Below are positions 16,430 to 23,949 of a stretch of 63,212 bases of DNA, piece by piece. Made by a program: the position numbers and the translations under genes. Within the stretch, counting starts at the first letter, position 1. Each line of letters starts with the position of its first letter. Under the pieces are notes generated by a model. It searched no databases, had not been told where the DNA came from, and saw only the letters and a list, made by a program, of their open reading frames with translations. Source of the DNA: DASYAE01 sp036501535 (GTDB lineage Bacteria; Actinomycetota; Actinomycetes; Streptomycetales; Catenulisporaceae). The DNA lies in assembly GCA_036501535.1 (NCBI GenBank), contig DASYAE010000216.1:1-63212 (forward strand), given 5' to 3'.

Positions 16430-16720
16430 ATGCACCCCGTTCCCGGGAGTCTTGGGGATTCCGACATCGAGCTCGACCACGCGTGCCGCATGCACCGCTG
16501 GCAGATCGTCCTGCGCGCGGAGGACGACGCGCTGCTCGGCGAGCTGGCCACCGACGACACCGACCTCTGGTCGCTGCTGGCCGACCGCCTGCTCGGCGCC
16601 GTCACCGCGCAGGGCACCGTCACCCGCGCAGAGCTCTGCCAGGACGGAGCGGTCGTCGAGCGGCGCCTCTTCGTGCGCGTCGCGCGGCCCGCACCGCGCC
16701 CGCCCAAAACCCGGCCGTGA
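16430..16720 (+). CDS. Small hypothetical protein
   Basis: This 96-residue protein has no family that I recognise. The ATG at 16430 follows a good AAGGAG. The compact alpha/beta pattern (HRWQIVLRAEDDALLGELATDDTDLWSLLADRLLGAV, then LCQDGAVVERRLFVRVARP) ends in a basic Pro-rich tail. It is divergent from lacI and has TTGTTTC half-sites just upstream, so it may be under LacI control. Confidence 0.5.
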   Translation: MHPVPGSLGDSDIELDHACRMHRWQIVLRAEDDALLGELATDDTDLWSLLADRLLGAVTAQGTVTRAELCQDGAVVERRLFVRVARPAPRPPKTRP

Positions 16721-16810
16721 CGGACCCGGTGCCGGCATATTCCGCTCCCGGATCCGGTTGAACCTTGAATGACCCGGCGGACGGGTCGGGCGACCGGAGC
16801 GGAGGATCGG

Positions 16811-17722
16811 ATGGACATCACCGAGCGCGGCGTGGACCGGATCCGCACCAAGCGGATGTTCGGCCCGGACCAGCAGGTCGACAAAAAGGCCCTGGCCATG
16901 ACACCGGACGCGTTCGACCAGACGGACCCGTTCCTGGTGCTGGCGGAGGACTGGTTCTCCTCCCCCGGCTTCGACTGGCACCCACACCGCGGCGTGGAGA
17001 CGGTGACGCTCGTCCTCGACGGCGTGCTCGAGCACGGCGACAGCCTCGGCCACGCCGGCGCGCTCGAGCCCGGCGACGTCCAGTGGATGACCGCCGGGCT
17101 CGGCATCATACATCGCGAGCTGGCCTTCCGCGACGAGCACGCCCACACGCTGCAGCTGTGGGTGAACCTGCCCGCCGAGAGCAAGCTGGTCGAGACGCGC
17201 TACCAGGACCTGCGCGCCGCGAAGCACGCCGTGTACGCGGAGCCCGGCGTCGAGCTTCAGGTGATCTCGGGCACCGTGCTCCCCGGTGCGGGAATCGGCG
17301 TGACCGGTCCGGCCCTGAACCACCACCCGATCACCGGCCTGCTGGTGACGCTCGACCCGGCGACGACCTACACGCACCTGCTCCCGGCCGAGGACCGCGC
17401 CTTCGCGTTCGTCATCTCCGGCGCGGCCTCGATCGGGCGGCGCGAGGTGGCGGAGGGGCAGACCGCGTGGTCCGACCCGGTCGGCGGTTTCATCGGCAGC
17501 GCTGGCACGGAACTGAGCGCGCTGAAACTGCGCACCCCGGATGGCGACCGGCGGACCCGGATCATGCTCTTCTCCGGCCGGCCGCTGGGCGAGCCGGTGG
17601 TGGCCGGAGGACCGTTCGTGATGAACAGCCACGAGCAGATCGAGCAGGCCTACCGCGACTTCCGGTCCGGCAGGTTCGGCGAAATCCCGCGCACCGAGCG
17701 CCTGAACAGCCTGAGGGTCTGA
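16811..17722 (+). CDS. Pirin family protein
   Basis: This 303-residue bicupin has both pirin signatures: the metal ligands in FDWHPHRGVETVT and the second-site GLGIIHRELAF (His and Glu), plus a full C-terminal cupin (HHPITGLLVTLDPATTYTHLLP). Pirins bind Fe or act as quercetinases or redox sensors; bacterial roles differ. ATG 16811 is preceded by GGAGGA; an upstream ATG at 16769 adds 14 poorly conserved residues. It ends just before the convergent ligA-like gene but shares no operon with it. Confidence 0.88.
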   Translation: MDITERGVDRIRTKRMFGPDQQVDKKALAMTPDAFDQTDPFLVLAEDWFSSPGFDWHPHRGVETVTLVLDGVLEHGDSLGHAGALEPGDVQWMTAGLGIIHRELAFRDEHAHTLQLWVNLPAESKLVETRYQDLRAAKHAVYAEPGVELQVISGTVLPGAGIGVTGPALNHHPITGLLVTLDPATTYTHLLPAEDRAFAFVISGAASIGRREVAEGQTAWSDPVGGFIGSAGTELSALKLRTPDGDRRTRIMLFSGRPLGEPVVAGGPFVMNSHEQIEQAYRDFRSGRFGEIPRTERLNSLRV

Positions 17723-17737
17723 GGTGTCTCAGGCGCC

Positions 17738-18100
17738 TCAGGTAGCTATGTCCGGATAAGGCAACTTCATGTGTGCGAGGCGCTGCGCGTATTCGAGCTG
17801 GAAGGCGAGCGGCTCCTCGTAGTCGCGCTCGAACAAGCCGATGAACAGCGTCAGGGTCAGGAACGGGTGCGCGCCGAGCTCGAACAGCTTCGGGTAGTCG
17901 TGCGCGACCAGCGCCGCCCGCTCCTCGTCCTCGAACCTCAGCCAGGTGGAGGACTCGCCGCCGGCGCAGTTCAGGATCCGGTTGGCGTACGCGGCCTCCC
18001 AGTCCCGCACCGCGCCGGCCGGGTCGTCCCGGTAGCGCTCGACCAGCAGGGGGTCGCGGTCGACCGTGTAGAGGAACTTGTCCAGCAGGTACTTGCTCAC
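17738..18100 (-). CDS. LigA-like small subunit of an extradiol ring-cleavage dioxygenase
   Basis: This all-helical 120-residue protein has the LigA pattern KFLYTVDRDPLLVERYRDDPAG, then LAFQLEYAQRLAHMKLPYPDI. In protocatechuate 4,5-dioxygenase (LigAB) the small alpha subunit caps the active site of the beta subunit. Start GTG 18100 overlaps the TGA of the LigB gene (GTGA). Both subunits are thus made together as the last genes of a four-gene operon. Which catechol acid they cleave is not evident. Confidence 0.85.
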   Translation of the reverse strand: MSKYLLDKFLYTVDRDPLLVERYRDDPAGAVRDWEAAYANRILNCAGGESSTWLRFEDEERAALVAHDYPKLFELGAHPFLTLTLFIGLFERDYEEPLAFQLEYAQRLAHMKLPYPDIAT

Positions 18101-18972
18101 GCCCGGGCTCCGATCGCGTCAGGGTTCGGGTACCAGGTGAAGTACGCCTCCATGGTGTGGAACAGGTCGTAGGTGTCGACGTAGTCGGCCTTCCGGCCGG
18201 CCCCGGCCACGCCCATCATCAGCATGAAGTCCATGAAGCCGTGGGTGGCGTTGCCGGGCCGGTGCAGGCTGTCCAGCGTCACCTCGGCGAGGCAGCCCTC
18301 GATGTCCCCGGTGGCGATCCACTCCACCGCCCTGCGGTCGAACTCCGGGTCGGGCCCGTGCGGCCCGAACTGGCGCGGCCCGCCGAGCTCGAGGGACAGG
18401 TGCCCGGTGCCGATGACCGCGACCCGCTGGTCCGCCGGCCAGGACTCGACCAGCTGCCGGATCGTCTGGCCGAGCTGCACGAAGCGCTTCGGCCGGGGCA
18501 GCGGCGGGGCGAAGATGTTGGTGTAGACCGGCACGATCGGCAGGTCGTTCTGCGGCCGCAGGGTGATGATCGGGCAGGTGATCGAGTGGTCGATCCGCAG
18601 CTCGTTGGAGAAGGCGAGGTCGAACCCTGCGTCGATGCCCTCGCGCAGGATGTGCGTGGACAGCTCCTCCTGGCCGGTCATCAGCATCCTGGGCAGGCCG
18701 AACTCGCGCTGCTCGTTGTAGAAGTTGGCGTCGTAGAAGGGCGCCTTGCCGACCAGGAACTGCGGCATGTTGTCCAGCCACAGCTGGTGGAAGTGGTCCG
18801 AGCCGACCATGACCAGCACGTCCGGCCGGGCCCTGGCGAGGGTCTCGCGGAAGGCCTCGACCTTGCGCACCCACTCGTCCGCGAACGGCGGGCGGTCCGG
18901 GCCGCTGGAGGTGCTGGCGCGGAAGTAGAACGGGTGATGAGTGGACGCGATGACCGCGACCAGTTCAGCCAT
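18097..18972 (-). CDS. LigB-like catalytic subunit of an extradiol dioxygenase
   Basis: This 291-residue class III extradiol dioxygenase uses Fe(II) and O2 to open a dihydroxylated aromatic ring by meta cleavage. Likely iron ligands are His in VIASTHHPFYFR and in VMVGSDHFHQLW, with the C-terminal acidic ligand in the region after ELRIDHSITCP. The final part (ATHGFMDFMLMMG) matches LigB, the catalytic subunit of protocatechuate 4,5-dioxygenase. ATG 18972 follows GGAG and overlaps the upstream stop by 8 bases (ATGGCTGA). Gallate, protocatechuate or a substituted catechol acid are plausible substrates. Confidence 0.85.
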   Translation of the reverse strand: MAELVAVIASTHHPFYFRASTSSGPDRPPFADEWVRKVEAFRETLARARPDVLVMVGSDHFHQLWLDNMPQFLVGKAPFYDANFYNEQREFGLPRMLMTGQEELSTHILREGIDAGFDLAFSNELRIDHSITCPIITLRPQNDLPIVPVYTNIFAPPLPRPKRFVQLGQTIRQLVESWPADQRVAVIGTGHLSLELGGPRQFGPHGPDPEFDRRAVEWIATGDIEGCLAEVTLDSLHRPGNATHGFMDFMLMMGVAGAGRKADYVDTYDLFHTMEAYFTWYPNPDAIGARA

Positions 18973-19834
18973 GCGGATCTCCACGTGTGTCGGTGGAAGG
19001 TTGGTACGGCTCGGGGGGAACCGGCCGGTTGTTCAGGTCCACGGACAGGAAGATCTCGTTGCCGACCGGGCGGCGCAGCTCCTCGGCCAGCTGCCCGATC
19101 AGCCCGGCGGCGCGGGCCAGCAGGGCGAAGCCGCGCAGCAGCTCCAGCGGCAGGCCGAGGTCGGCCAGCGCGGCCCCGCAGGCGCCAGCGCCGTTGAGCG
19201 GTAGGGTCCTGCCGAGCACCTGCGGGTGCACCCGGCCGATCGCGGCGAACAGCGCGAGGTGCGGGCCGAACAGGTTTTCCTCGGCGGCGATCTGGAAGAG
19301 CCGCGCCGTGCGCGGATCGCCCTGCTTGTGCACGTGATGGCCGAGTCCGGGGACGAATTCGCCGGCCGCGCGCCGGGCCCGCACGGTCTCGAGGGCGAGC
19401 GCGTCCCAGCCGGCGTCGTCGGCCGGGCCGGGGCCGCTGAGCGCGTCCAGGACGCGGTGCAGGAACAGGCCGCAGTCCTCGGTGACGCCGAGGAAGCGGG
19501 AGCCGCCGCCGAGCAGCCCGGCGGCGAGGGCGCCCTGCACCGAGTCGGGCGCGGAGAGGTAGGTCAGCCTCGTGACGATCGCGGTGGGCGTGAAGCCGTG
19601 GTCGGCCAGCGCGGCGAGTACGGCCTCGAAGACGCGTGTCTCGCCGGGGGTGGGACGGCGCTGCGCGGCGAGCCAGAACGCGAGCTCGCCGAAGCCGACT
19701 TCGCCCATCACGTCGCGGGCCAGGTCTTGGCCGAGCAGGGTGATCGAGTCGAGCGACGATGCGCCGAGCGCTGTTGGATACTGCGGAGCCGAACCGTTGG
19801 GCGCGGCACCGTCCGCTGATCGCGTATCAGCCAT
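18965..19834 (-). CDS. Citryl-CoA lyase-like protein (citrate synthase family)
   Basis: This 289-residue protein has the citrate synthase fold signature around the active-site His/Asp (VPGLGHHVHKQGDPRTARLFQIA), plus SAPDSVQGALAAGLLGGGSRFLG. It is shorter than full citrate synthase (about 430 residues) and resembles citryl-CoA lyases, which cleave citryl-CoA-like thioesters. The first 18 residues are low-complexity. Being placed directly after a CoA transferase, it probably cleaves a CoA-activated hydroxy acid produced by ring cleavage. This is inference; no enzyme of this operon has been traced to a named pathway here. Confidence 0.7.
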   Translation of the reverse strand: MADTRSADGAAPNGSAPQYPTALGASSLDSITLLGQDLARDVMGEVGFGELAFWLAAQRRPTPGETRVFEAVLAALADHGFTPTAIVTRLTYLSAPDSVQGALAAGLLGGGSRFLGVTEDCGLFLHRVLDALSGPGPADDAGWDALALETVRARRAAGEFVPGLGHHVHKQGDPRTARLFQIAAEENLFGPHLALFAAIGRVHPQVLGRTLPLNGAGACGAALADLGLPLELLRGFALLARAAGLIGQLAEELRRPVGNEIFLSVDLNNRPVPPEPYQPSTDTRGDPHG

Positions 19835-21050
19835 CGTCGTCCGCCTCTCCGCCCGACGCCAGCCACTTGCGCAGCTCCGCGCCGTGCTCGTCCAGCTCGG
19901 GCGGAGGGAGCTGGTAGGCGACCGGCGTCTCGGAGAAGCGGATCGGGTGCCGTGTCGTGGGCACCGCGCGATCTCCTTCGCCCACCTCGACGATCGGCTC
20001 GAGGCCGAACCGCTCGGCCATCGCGAAGCCGCCGTCGATCGTGTTGATCGGCCCGCACGGCACCCCGGCCTCGACCAGCAGGTCGAACCACTCCACGGCG
20101 CCGCGCGCAGCCAGCCGCTCGACCAGCAGCGGGCGCAGCTCCTCGCGCCGTTCGGTCCGGTCTGCATTGCGGGCGAAGCGCGGGTCGTCGGCCAGCTCGG
20201 GAACGCCGAGGACCTCGCACAGCCGGCGGAACTGCAAATCGTTGGCCGCGCTCACGATGATGTCGTCGTCGGCGGTCGGCAGCGGCTCGTAGGGGAAGAC
20301 GCTCGGATGCGCGTTGCCCATCCGGAAGGGCACCACTCCCCCGGCCGCGTACGCCGAGCTGTGGTTGACCAGCCCGGTCAGCGCCGAGGAGAGCAGGTTG
20401 ATCTCGACCCGCTGCCCCTGCCCGGTCGCGTCGCGGTGGCGCAGCGCGGCGAGGATGCCGATCACAGCGTGGTTGCCCGCCATGACGTCGAACACGGATA
20501 TGCCGGCCCGGTAGGGCGGCCCGGCCGGATCGCCGGTCAGGCTCATCAGCCCGGAGGTCGCCTGCACGGTCAGGTCGTATCCGGGCACGTCCTTGCCGGG
20601 GCCGGTGCCGAAACCGCTGATCGAGGTGTATATGACGCCGGGGTTCGCGGCGTGCACGGAGGCGAAGTCGAGCCCGTATTTGGTCAGCCCGCCCGGCTTG
20701 AAGTTCTCGATCAGCACGTCGGCGCGGCGGGCCAGTTCCCGGGCCGCCGCCGCGTCCGCCTCGGCGCCCAGGTCGAGCACGATCGAGCGCTTGCCCCGGT
20801 TGATGCCGAGGTAGTAGGTGGAGACGCCGCCGCGCACCGGGGGCATCCAGCTGCGCGTGTCGTCGCCGCGCGGGCCCTCGACCTTGACCACGTCGGCGCC
20901 GAGGTCGGCGAGCAGCATGGTGGCGTAGGGGCCGGCCAGGATCCGGGAGAAGTCGGCGATCAGGACGCCGGAGAGCGGGCCCTGCCGCGAGCCGGTCGCC
21001 GTCGCCGGCCGGTTCGGCCGGTCCTGCTCCGGCACGGCGTCGTCGTTCAT
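19827..21050 (-). CDS. Family III CoA transferase (CaiB/BaiF)
   Basis: This 407-residue enzyme carries LSGVLIADFSRILAGPYATMLLADLGADVVKVE at the N-terminus, DVLIENFKPGGLTKYGLDFA, and the catalytic Asp in PGYDLTVQATSGLM (the acyl-anhydride-forming residue in formyl-CoA transferase). RVEINLLSSALTGLVNH and the C-terminal domain are complete. Such enzymes move CoA from a donor thioester (succinyl-, formyl- or acetyl-CoA) to a carboxylic acid. The start is ATG 21050 with GAGGAGG; the first 30 residues are a variable tail. It heads the operon with the lyase and LigBA, behind a palindromic operator. Confidence 0.88.
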   Translation of the reverse strand: MNDDAVPEQDRPNRPATATGSRQGPLSGVLIADFSRILAGPYATMLLADLGADVVKVEGPRGDDTRSWMPPVRGGVSTYYLGINRGKRSIVLDLGAEADAAAARELARRADVLIENFKPGGLTKYGLDFASVHAANPGVIYTSISGFGTGPGKDVPGYDLTVQATSGLMSLTGDPAGPPYRAGISVFDVMAGNHAVIGILAALRHRDATGQGQRVEINLLSSALTGLVNHSSAYAAGGVVPFRMGNAHPSVFPYEPLPTADDDIIVSAANDLQFRRLCEVLGVPELADDPRFARNADRTERREELRPLLVERLAARGAVEWFDLLVEAGVPCGPINTIDGGFAMAERFGLEPIVEVGEGDRAVPTTRHPIRFSETPVAYQLPPPELDEHGAELRKWLASGGEADDDG

Positions 21051-21073
21051 CCGCCGCCTCCTCGTCCGTTCAG

Positions 21074-21087
21074 CGGACACATGTCCG
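21074..21087. promoter_or_regulatory. IclR-type operator, copy 1 (upstream of CoA transferase)
   Basis: CGGACA-CA-TGTCCG is a 6-bp inverted repeat with a 2-base centre. The flank also repeats GTCCGTTC at 21064-21071 and 21083-21090. It lies 24 bases upstream of the CoA transferase start. The same 14-bp pattern occurs upstream of the amidohydrolase at 22252-22265. Confidence 0.65.
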
Positions 21088-21119
21088 TTCGAGCGATTCT
21101 CGCAGGTTCGCCGATCACG

Positions 21120-21947
21120 TCAAGCGGGCTGCCTGTCCGCGCCGGCAGACGCCCGCACGACGTGCGGGACCGTCTCCAGCCGGGCGAAATCCGCGCTGAC
21201 CTCGCCGGCCGCCTGCAACAGCAGCGGCAGGTGGTGCCCGACCAGCCGCTCGACCGTCGTCTCCGCGGCGTGCGTGTTGACGTTCAGCGCCGCGATCACC
21301 CGGCCGGAGCCGTCCCGCAGCGGCGCCGCCACCGAGCGGATGCCGCGGGCCAGCTGCTCGTCGGTCAGCGCCCAGCCGCGCGCCCGCACCTCGCGCAGCT
21401 CCGCCTCCCGCTCGGCCCGGCCCGGCTGCCAGCGCGGCGCCAGGCCGGACCGGCTCGGCTCGGCCAGCACCGCCTCGGCCTGCTCCGGGTCCAGCGCGGC
21501 GAGCAGCACCTTCCCCAGCGAGGTCGGCAGGGCCGGGAAACGGGTGCCGATCTGCACGGCCAAGGCCACGATCTTCGGCACCGCGACCCGGGCCACGTAG
21601 ACGATGTCCGATCCGTCGAGCTGCGCGATCGAGCAGGACTCGTCGACTCTCGCGGACAGGATCTCCATGTGCGGCCGCGCGATCTCCCACAGGCCCATCG
21701 AGCGGACGTAGGCGACACCGAGGTCGAGGACGCGGGGCGTAAGCGCGAAGGCCGAGCCCTCGGCGCGCACGTATCCCAGCTCCTGCAAGGTGAGCAGGAT
21801 CCGCCGCGCCGTCGGCCGCGCGAGCCCGGTCGCCGCCGCCACCTCGCTCAGCGACATCGCGCGCTGCCGCGGGGTGAACGCGGTGATCACGTCGAGCCCG
21901 CGGGCCAGCGCCTCGATGAAGTCCGGTCCGGTGCCCTCGCGCGGCAT
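21120..21947 (-). CDS. IclR-family regulator (PcaR/PobR-like)
   Basis: This 275-residue protein has an IclR winged helix (MSLSEVAAATGLARPTARRILLTLQELGYVRAEG) and effector domain (SCSIAQLDGSDIVYVARVAVPKIVALAVQIGTRFPALPTSLGKVLLAAL), which resembles the PcaR/PobR group controlling aromatic-acid degradation. ATG 21947 is the likely start. It is read in the same direction as the LigAB operon and away from the amidohydrolase gene. Matching palindromes at 21074 and 22252, and a related site at 21998, mark the likely regulon. Confidence 0.88.
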   Translation of the reverse strand: MPREGTGPDFIEALARGLDVITAFTPRQRAMSLSEVAAATGLARPTARRILLTLQELGYVRAEGSAFALTPRVLDLGVAYVRSMGLWEIARPHMEILSARVDESCSIAQLDGSDIVYVARVAVPKIVALAVQIGTRFPALPTSLGKVLLAALDPEQAEAVLAEPSRSGLAPRWQPGRAEREAELREVRARGWALTDEQLARGIRSVAAPLRDGSGRVIAALNVNTHAAETTVERLVGHHLPLLLQAAGEVSADFARLETVPHVVRASAGADRQPA

Positions 21948-21997
21948 TCACGTCTCCTTGCGTATCCCGTGCTTATCCTGCGCCCCGACTGCCTGGT

Positions 21998-22014
21998 TGT
22001 CCGCCTGTCGGACA
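21998..22014. promoter_or_regulatory. IclR-type operator, copy 2 (upstream of iclR)
   Basis: TGTCCG-N5-CGGACA has the same half-sites as copies 1 and 3 but in the opposite arrangement. It lies 51 bases upstream of the iclR start, consistent with autoregulation. Confidence 0.5.
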
Positions 22015-22251
22015 CAGACCGAGCATCCCATGGAACCGGGGCAATGCAAGCATCCCACGCGATCTGGCTGCTCACTGCGATGGCGACGCGGTCACCGATG
22101 TGGCGCATTCACCTCGCGGTCCAAGGAGATCCGGCCGCCATCCGGCATACGGACGACCACGGCTTGGCTAGCACCACTCTCGTCGCACCGCATGCCTTGA
22201 CACCGGCCCCGCGCGGATTAAGAGTGGCGGCAATCCGAGGTAGCCGACATG

Positions 22252-22265
22252 CGGACACTAGTCCG
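22252..22265. promoter_or_regulatory. IclR-type operator, copy 3 (upstream of amidohydrolase)
   Basis: CGGACAC-TA-GTCCG is nearly identical to copy 1 (12 of 14 bases). It is centred about 55 bases before the amidohydrolase start, where a regulator could block or activate transcription. Sharing a site with the LigAB operon ties the amidohydrolase to that pathway. Confidence 0.65.
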
Positions 22266-22312
22266 CCCAGCGAGTCCGACACCGTCGTCGGGCCGCAATG
22301 GGAGGAGCGCAG

Positions 22313-23785
22313 ATGACCGAGGCAGCGCACCAGACAACGGCCGGATCCGCGCAGGCAGCGGTGCTGCTGCGCGGCGGCATGGTGCTCACCATGGACGACG
22401 AGCACCGGGTGCTCGAGAACGCAGACGTGCTGGTCATCGGCGACCGGATCGCCGCGGTCGGGCCCGGTCTGGAGGCGCCCGAAGGCGCGGAGGTGATCGA
22501 CGCGACCGGCGGCATCATCATGCCCGGCATGATCGACACGCACCGGCACATGTGGCAGACCGCGATGCGCGGGTACGGCGCCGACTGGACGCTGACCCAG
22601 TACTTCGTCTGGTACTACCTGGAATCCGGCAAGCTCTTCCGGCCGGAGGACATATACGCCGGCAACCTGCTGGCGGCCATCGAAGCGCTCGACGCCGGCG
22701 TGACCACGGTCGTCGACTGGTCGCACGGCCTGCAGACCACGGAGCACGCCGACGCCGCGGTCGACGCGCTGCAGGCGGTGCCCGGCCGGTTCGTGCTCGC
22801 CTACGGCAACATCCAGCAGCCGCCGGCGCAGTGGAGCGGGTCGCCGGAGTTCCGCGACTTCGTGCGGCGGCGCATCACCCACGGCGACGACATGCTCGGC
22901 TTCCAGATGGCCTTCGACGTCACCGGCGACCCGGCGTTCCCGGAGAAGCCCGCCTTCGAGGTCGCGCGGGAGCTCGGCGTGGCGGTCACGACGCACGCCG
23001 GGGTGTGGGGCGCCACCAACGACGACGGCATCCGGCTCATGTTCGAGAACGGACTCATGGCGCCGGAGTCGATCTACGTGCACTCGGCGTCGCTGTCCGC
23101 GGACTCCTACCACCGCATCGCCGCGACCGGCGGATCAGTGTCCGTAGCCACCGAGAGCGAGCAGAGCGCGGGCCAGGGATACCCGCCCACCTGGGCTCTG
23201 CGCGCCTACGACATCCCGGTCTCGCTCTCCATGGACACCAGCGTCTGGTGGAGCGGCGACCTGTTCTCGGCCATGCGCACCACGCTCGGCGCCGACCGCT
23301 CGCGCGAGCACCACGAAGCGCACGCCCGGGGCGAGACCGTCACCCACGGCAGCCTGCGCGCAGAGCACGTGGTCGACTTCGCCACCCGCGGCGGCGCCCG
23401 GGCGCTCGGCCGGGACGGCGAGATCGGCGCCCTGACCCCCGGCCGGCGCGCCGACGTGGTGCTGATCAAGAACGAGCACTCGCCGGTCTCGTTCCCGATC
23501 CTCAACCCCTACGGCCACGTGGCGTTCCAGGCGCAGCGCGGCGACGTGCACACGGTGCTGGTCAACGGCCGGATCGTGAAGCGGGACAACCGGCTGGTCG
23601 GCATCGACCTGGCCGCGGCCCGCCGCAAGGTCGAGGCGACGGTCGACTACCTGCGCTCCTCGCTCGGCGAGGAGGCCTGGATCAGGGGGATGCACCCGGA
23701 GGTCGTCGAGACGAAGGTCCTCGACAATCCGTACACGTACACGGACTATCGCAGCTCCGCGACACACACCCGCCGAGAGGACTGA
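22313..23785 (+). CDS. Amidohydrolase (TrzN/AtzB-like)
   Basis: This 490-residue metal-dependent hydrolase has a cytosine-deaminase/TrzN-like layout: N-terminal beta-sandwich (VLLRGGMVLTMDDEHRVLENADVLVIGDRI), the first metal motif in GMIDTHRHMWQTAMRG (HxH), the second site in VAVTTHAGVW (His), YVHSASL, and LSMDTSVWWSGDLF (Asp). The C-terminal barrel cap and RRADVVLIKNE complete the fold. It would hydrolyse a C-N or C-Cl bond in an aryl or purine-like substrate. Start ATG 22313 is preceded by GGGAGGAG. Control by the same IclR site as the LigAB operon suggests it prepares their substrate. Confidence 0.82.
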   Translation: MTEAAHQTTAGSAQAAVLLRGGMVLTMDDEHRVLENADVLVIGDRIAAVGPGLEAPEGAEVIDATGGIIMPGMIDTHRHMWQTAMRGYGADWTLTQYFVWYYLESGKLFRPEDIYAGNLLAAIEALDAGVTTVVDWSHGLQTTEHADAAVDALQAVPGRFVLAYGNIQQPPAQWSGSPEFRDFVRRRITHGDDMLGFQMAFDVTGDPAFPEKPAFEVARELGVAVTTHAGVWGATNDDGIRLMFENGLMAPESIYVHSASLSADSYHRIAATGGSVSVATESEQSAGQGYPPTWALRAYDIPVSLSMDTSVWWSGDLFSAMRTTLGADRSREHHEAHARGETVTHGSLRAEHVVDFATRGGARALGRDGEIGALTPGRRADVVLIKNEHSPVSFPILNPYGHVAFQAQRGDVHTVLVNGRIVKRDNRLVGIDLAAARRKVEATVDYLRSSLGEEAWIRGMHPEVVETKVLDNPYTYTDYRSSATHTRRED

Positions 23786-23949
23786 CCGAGCCGCCGCGAA
23801 CGGTGCGCCACCGACTGCGCCGCCAAACCATCCGGTGGCGCACCGATGCGGAGCATGATCCGGGAATTGCGGCGTTACCCACTCCTGTAGCCGTCGGGAC
23901 GCACTAGCCTCGTGCCAGCGCTGACTGAACACAGGAGTGGGAGCACGCC

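Noticed and set aside
19572..22316. 914-residue plus-strand frame over the LigAB/CoA-transferase operon and IclR gene
   Set aside because: It is antisense to four well-supported genes and contains no domain, only Arg/Gly/Ala-rich sequence.
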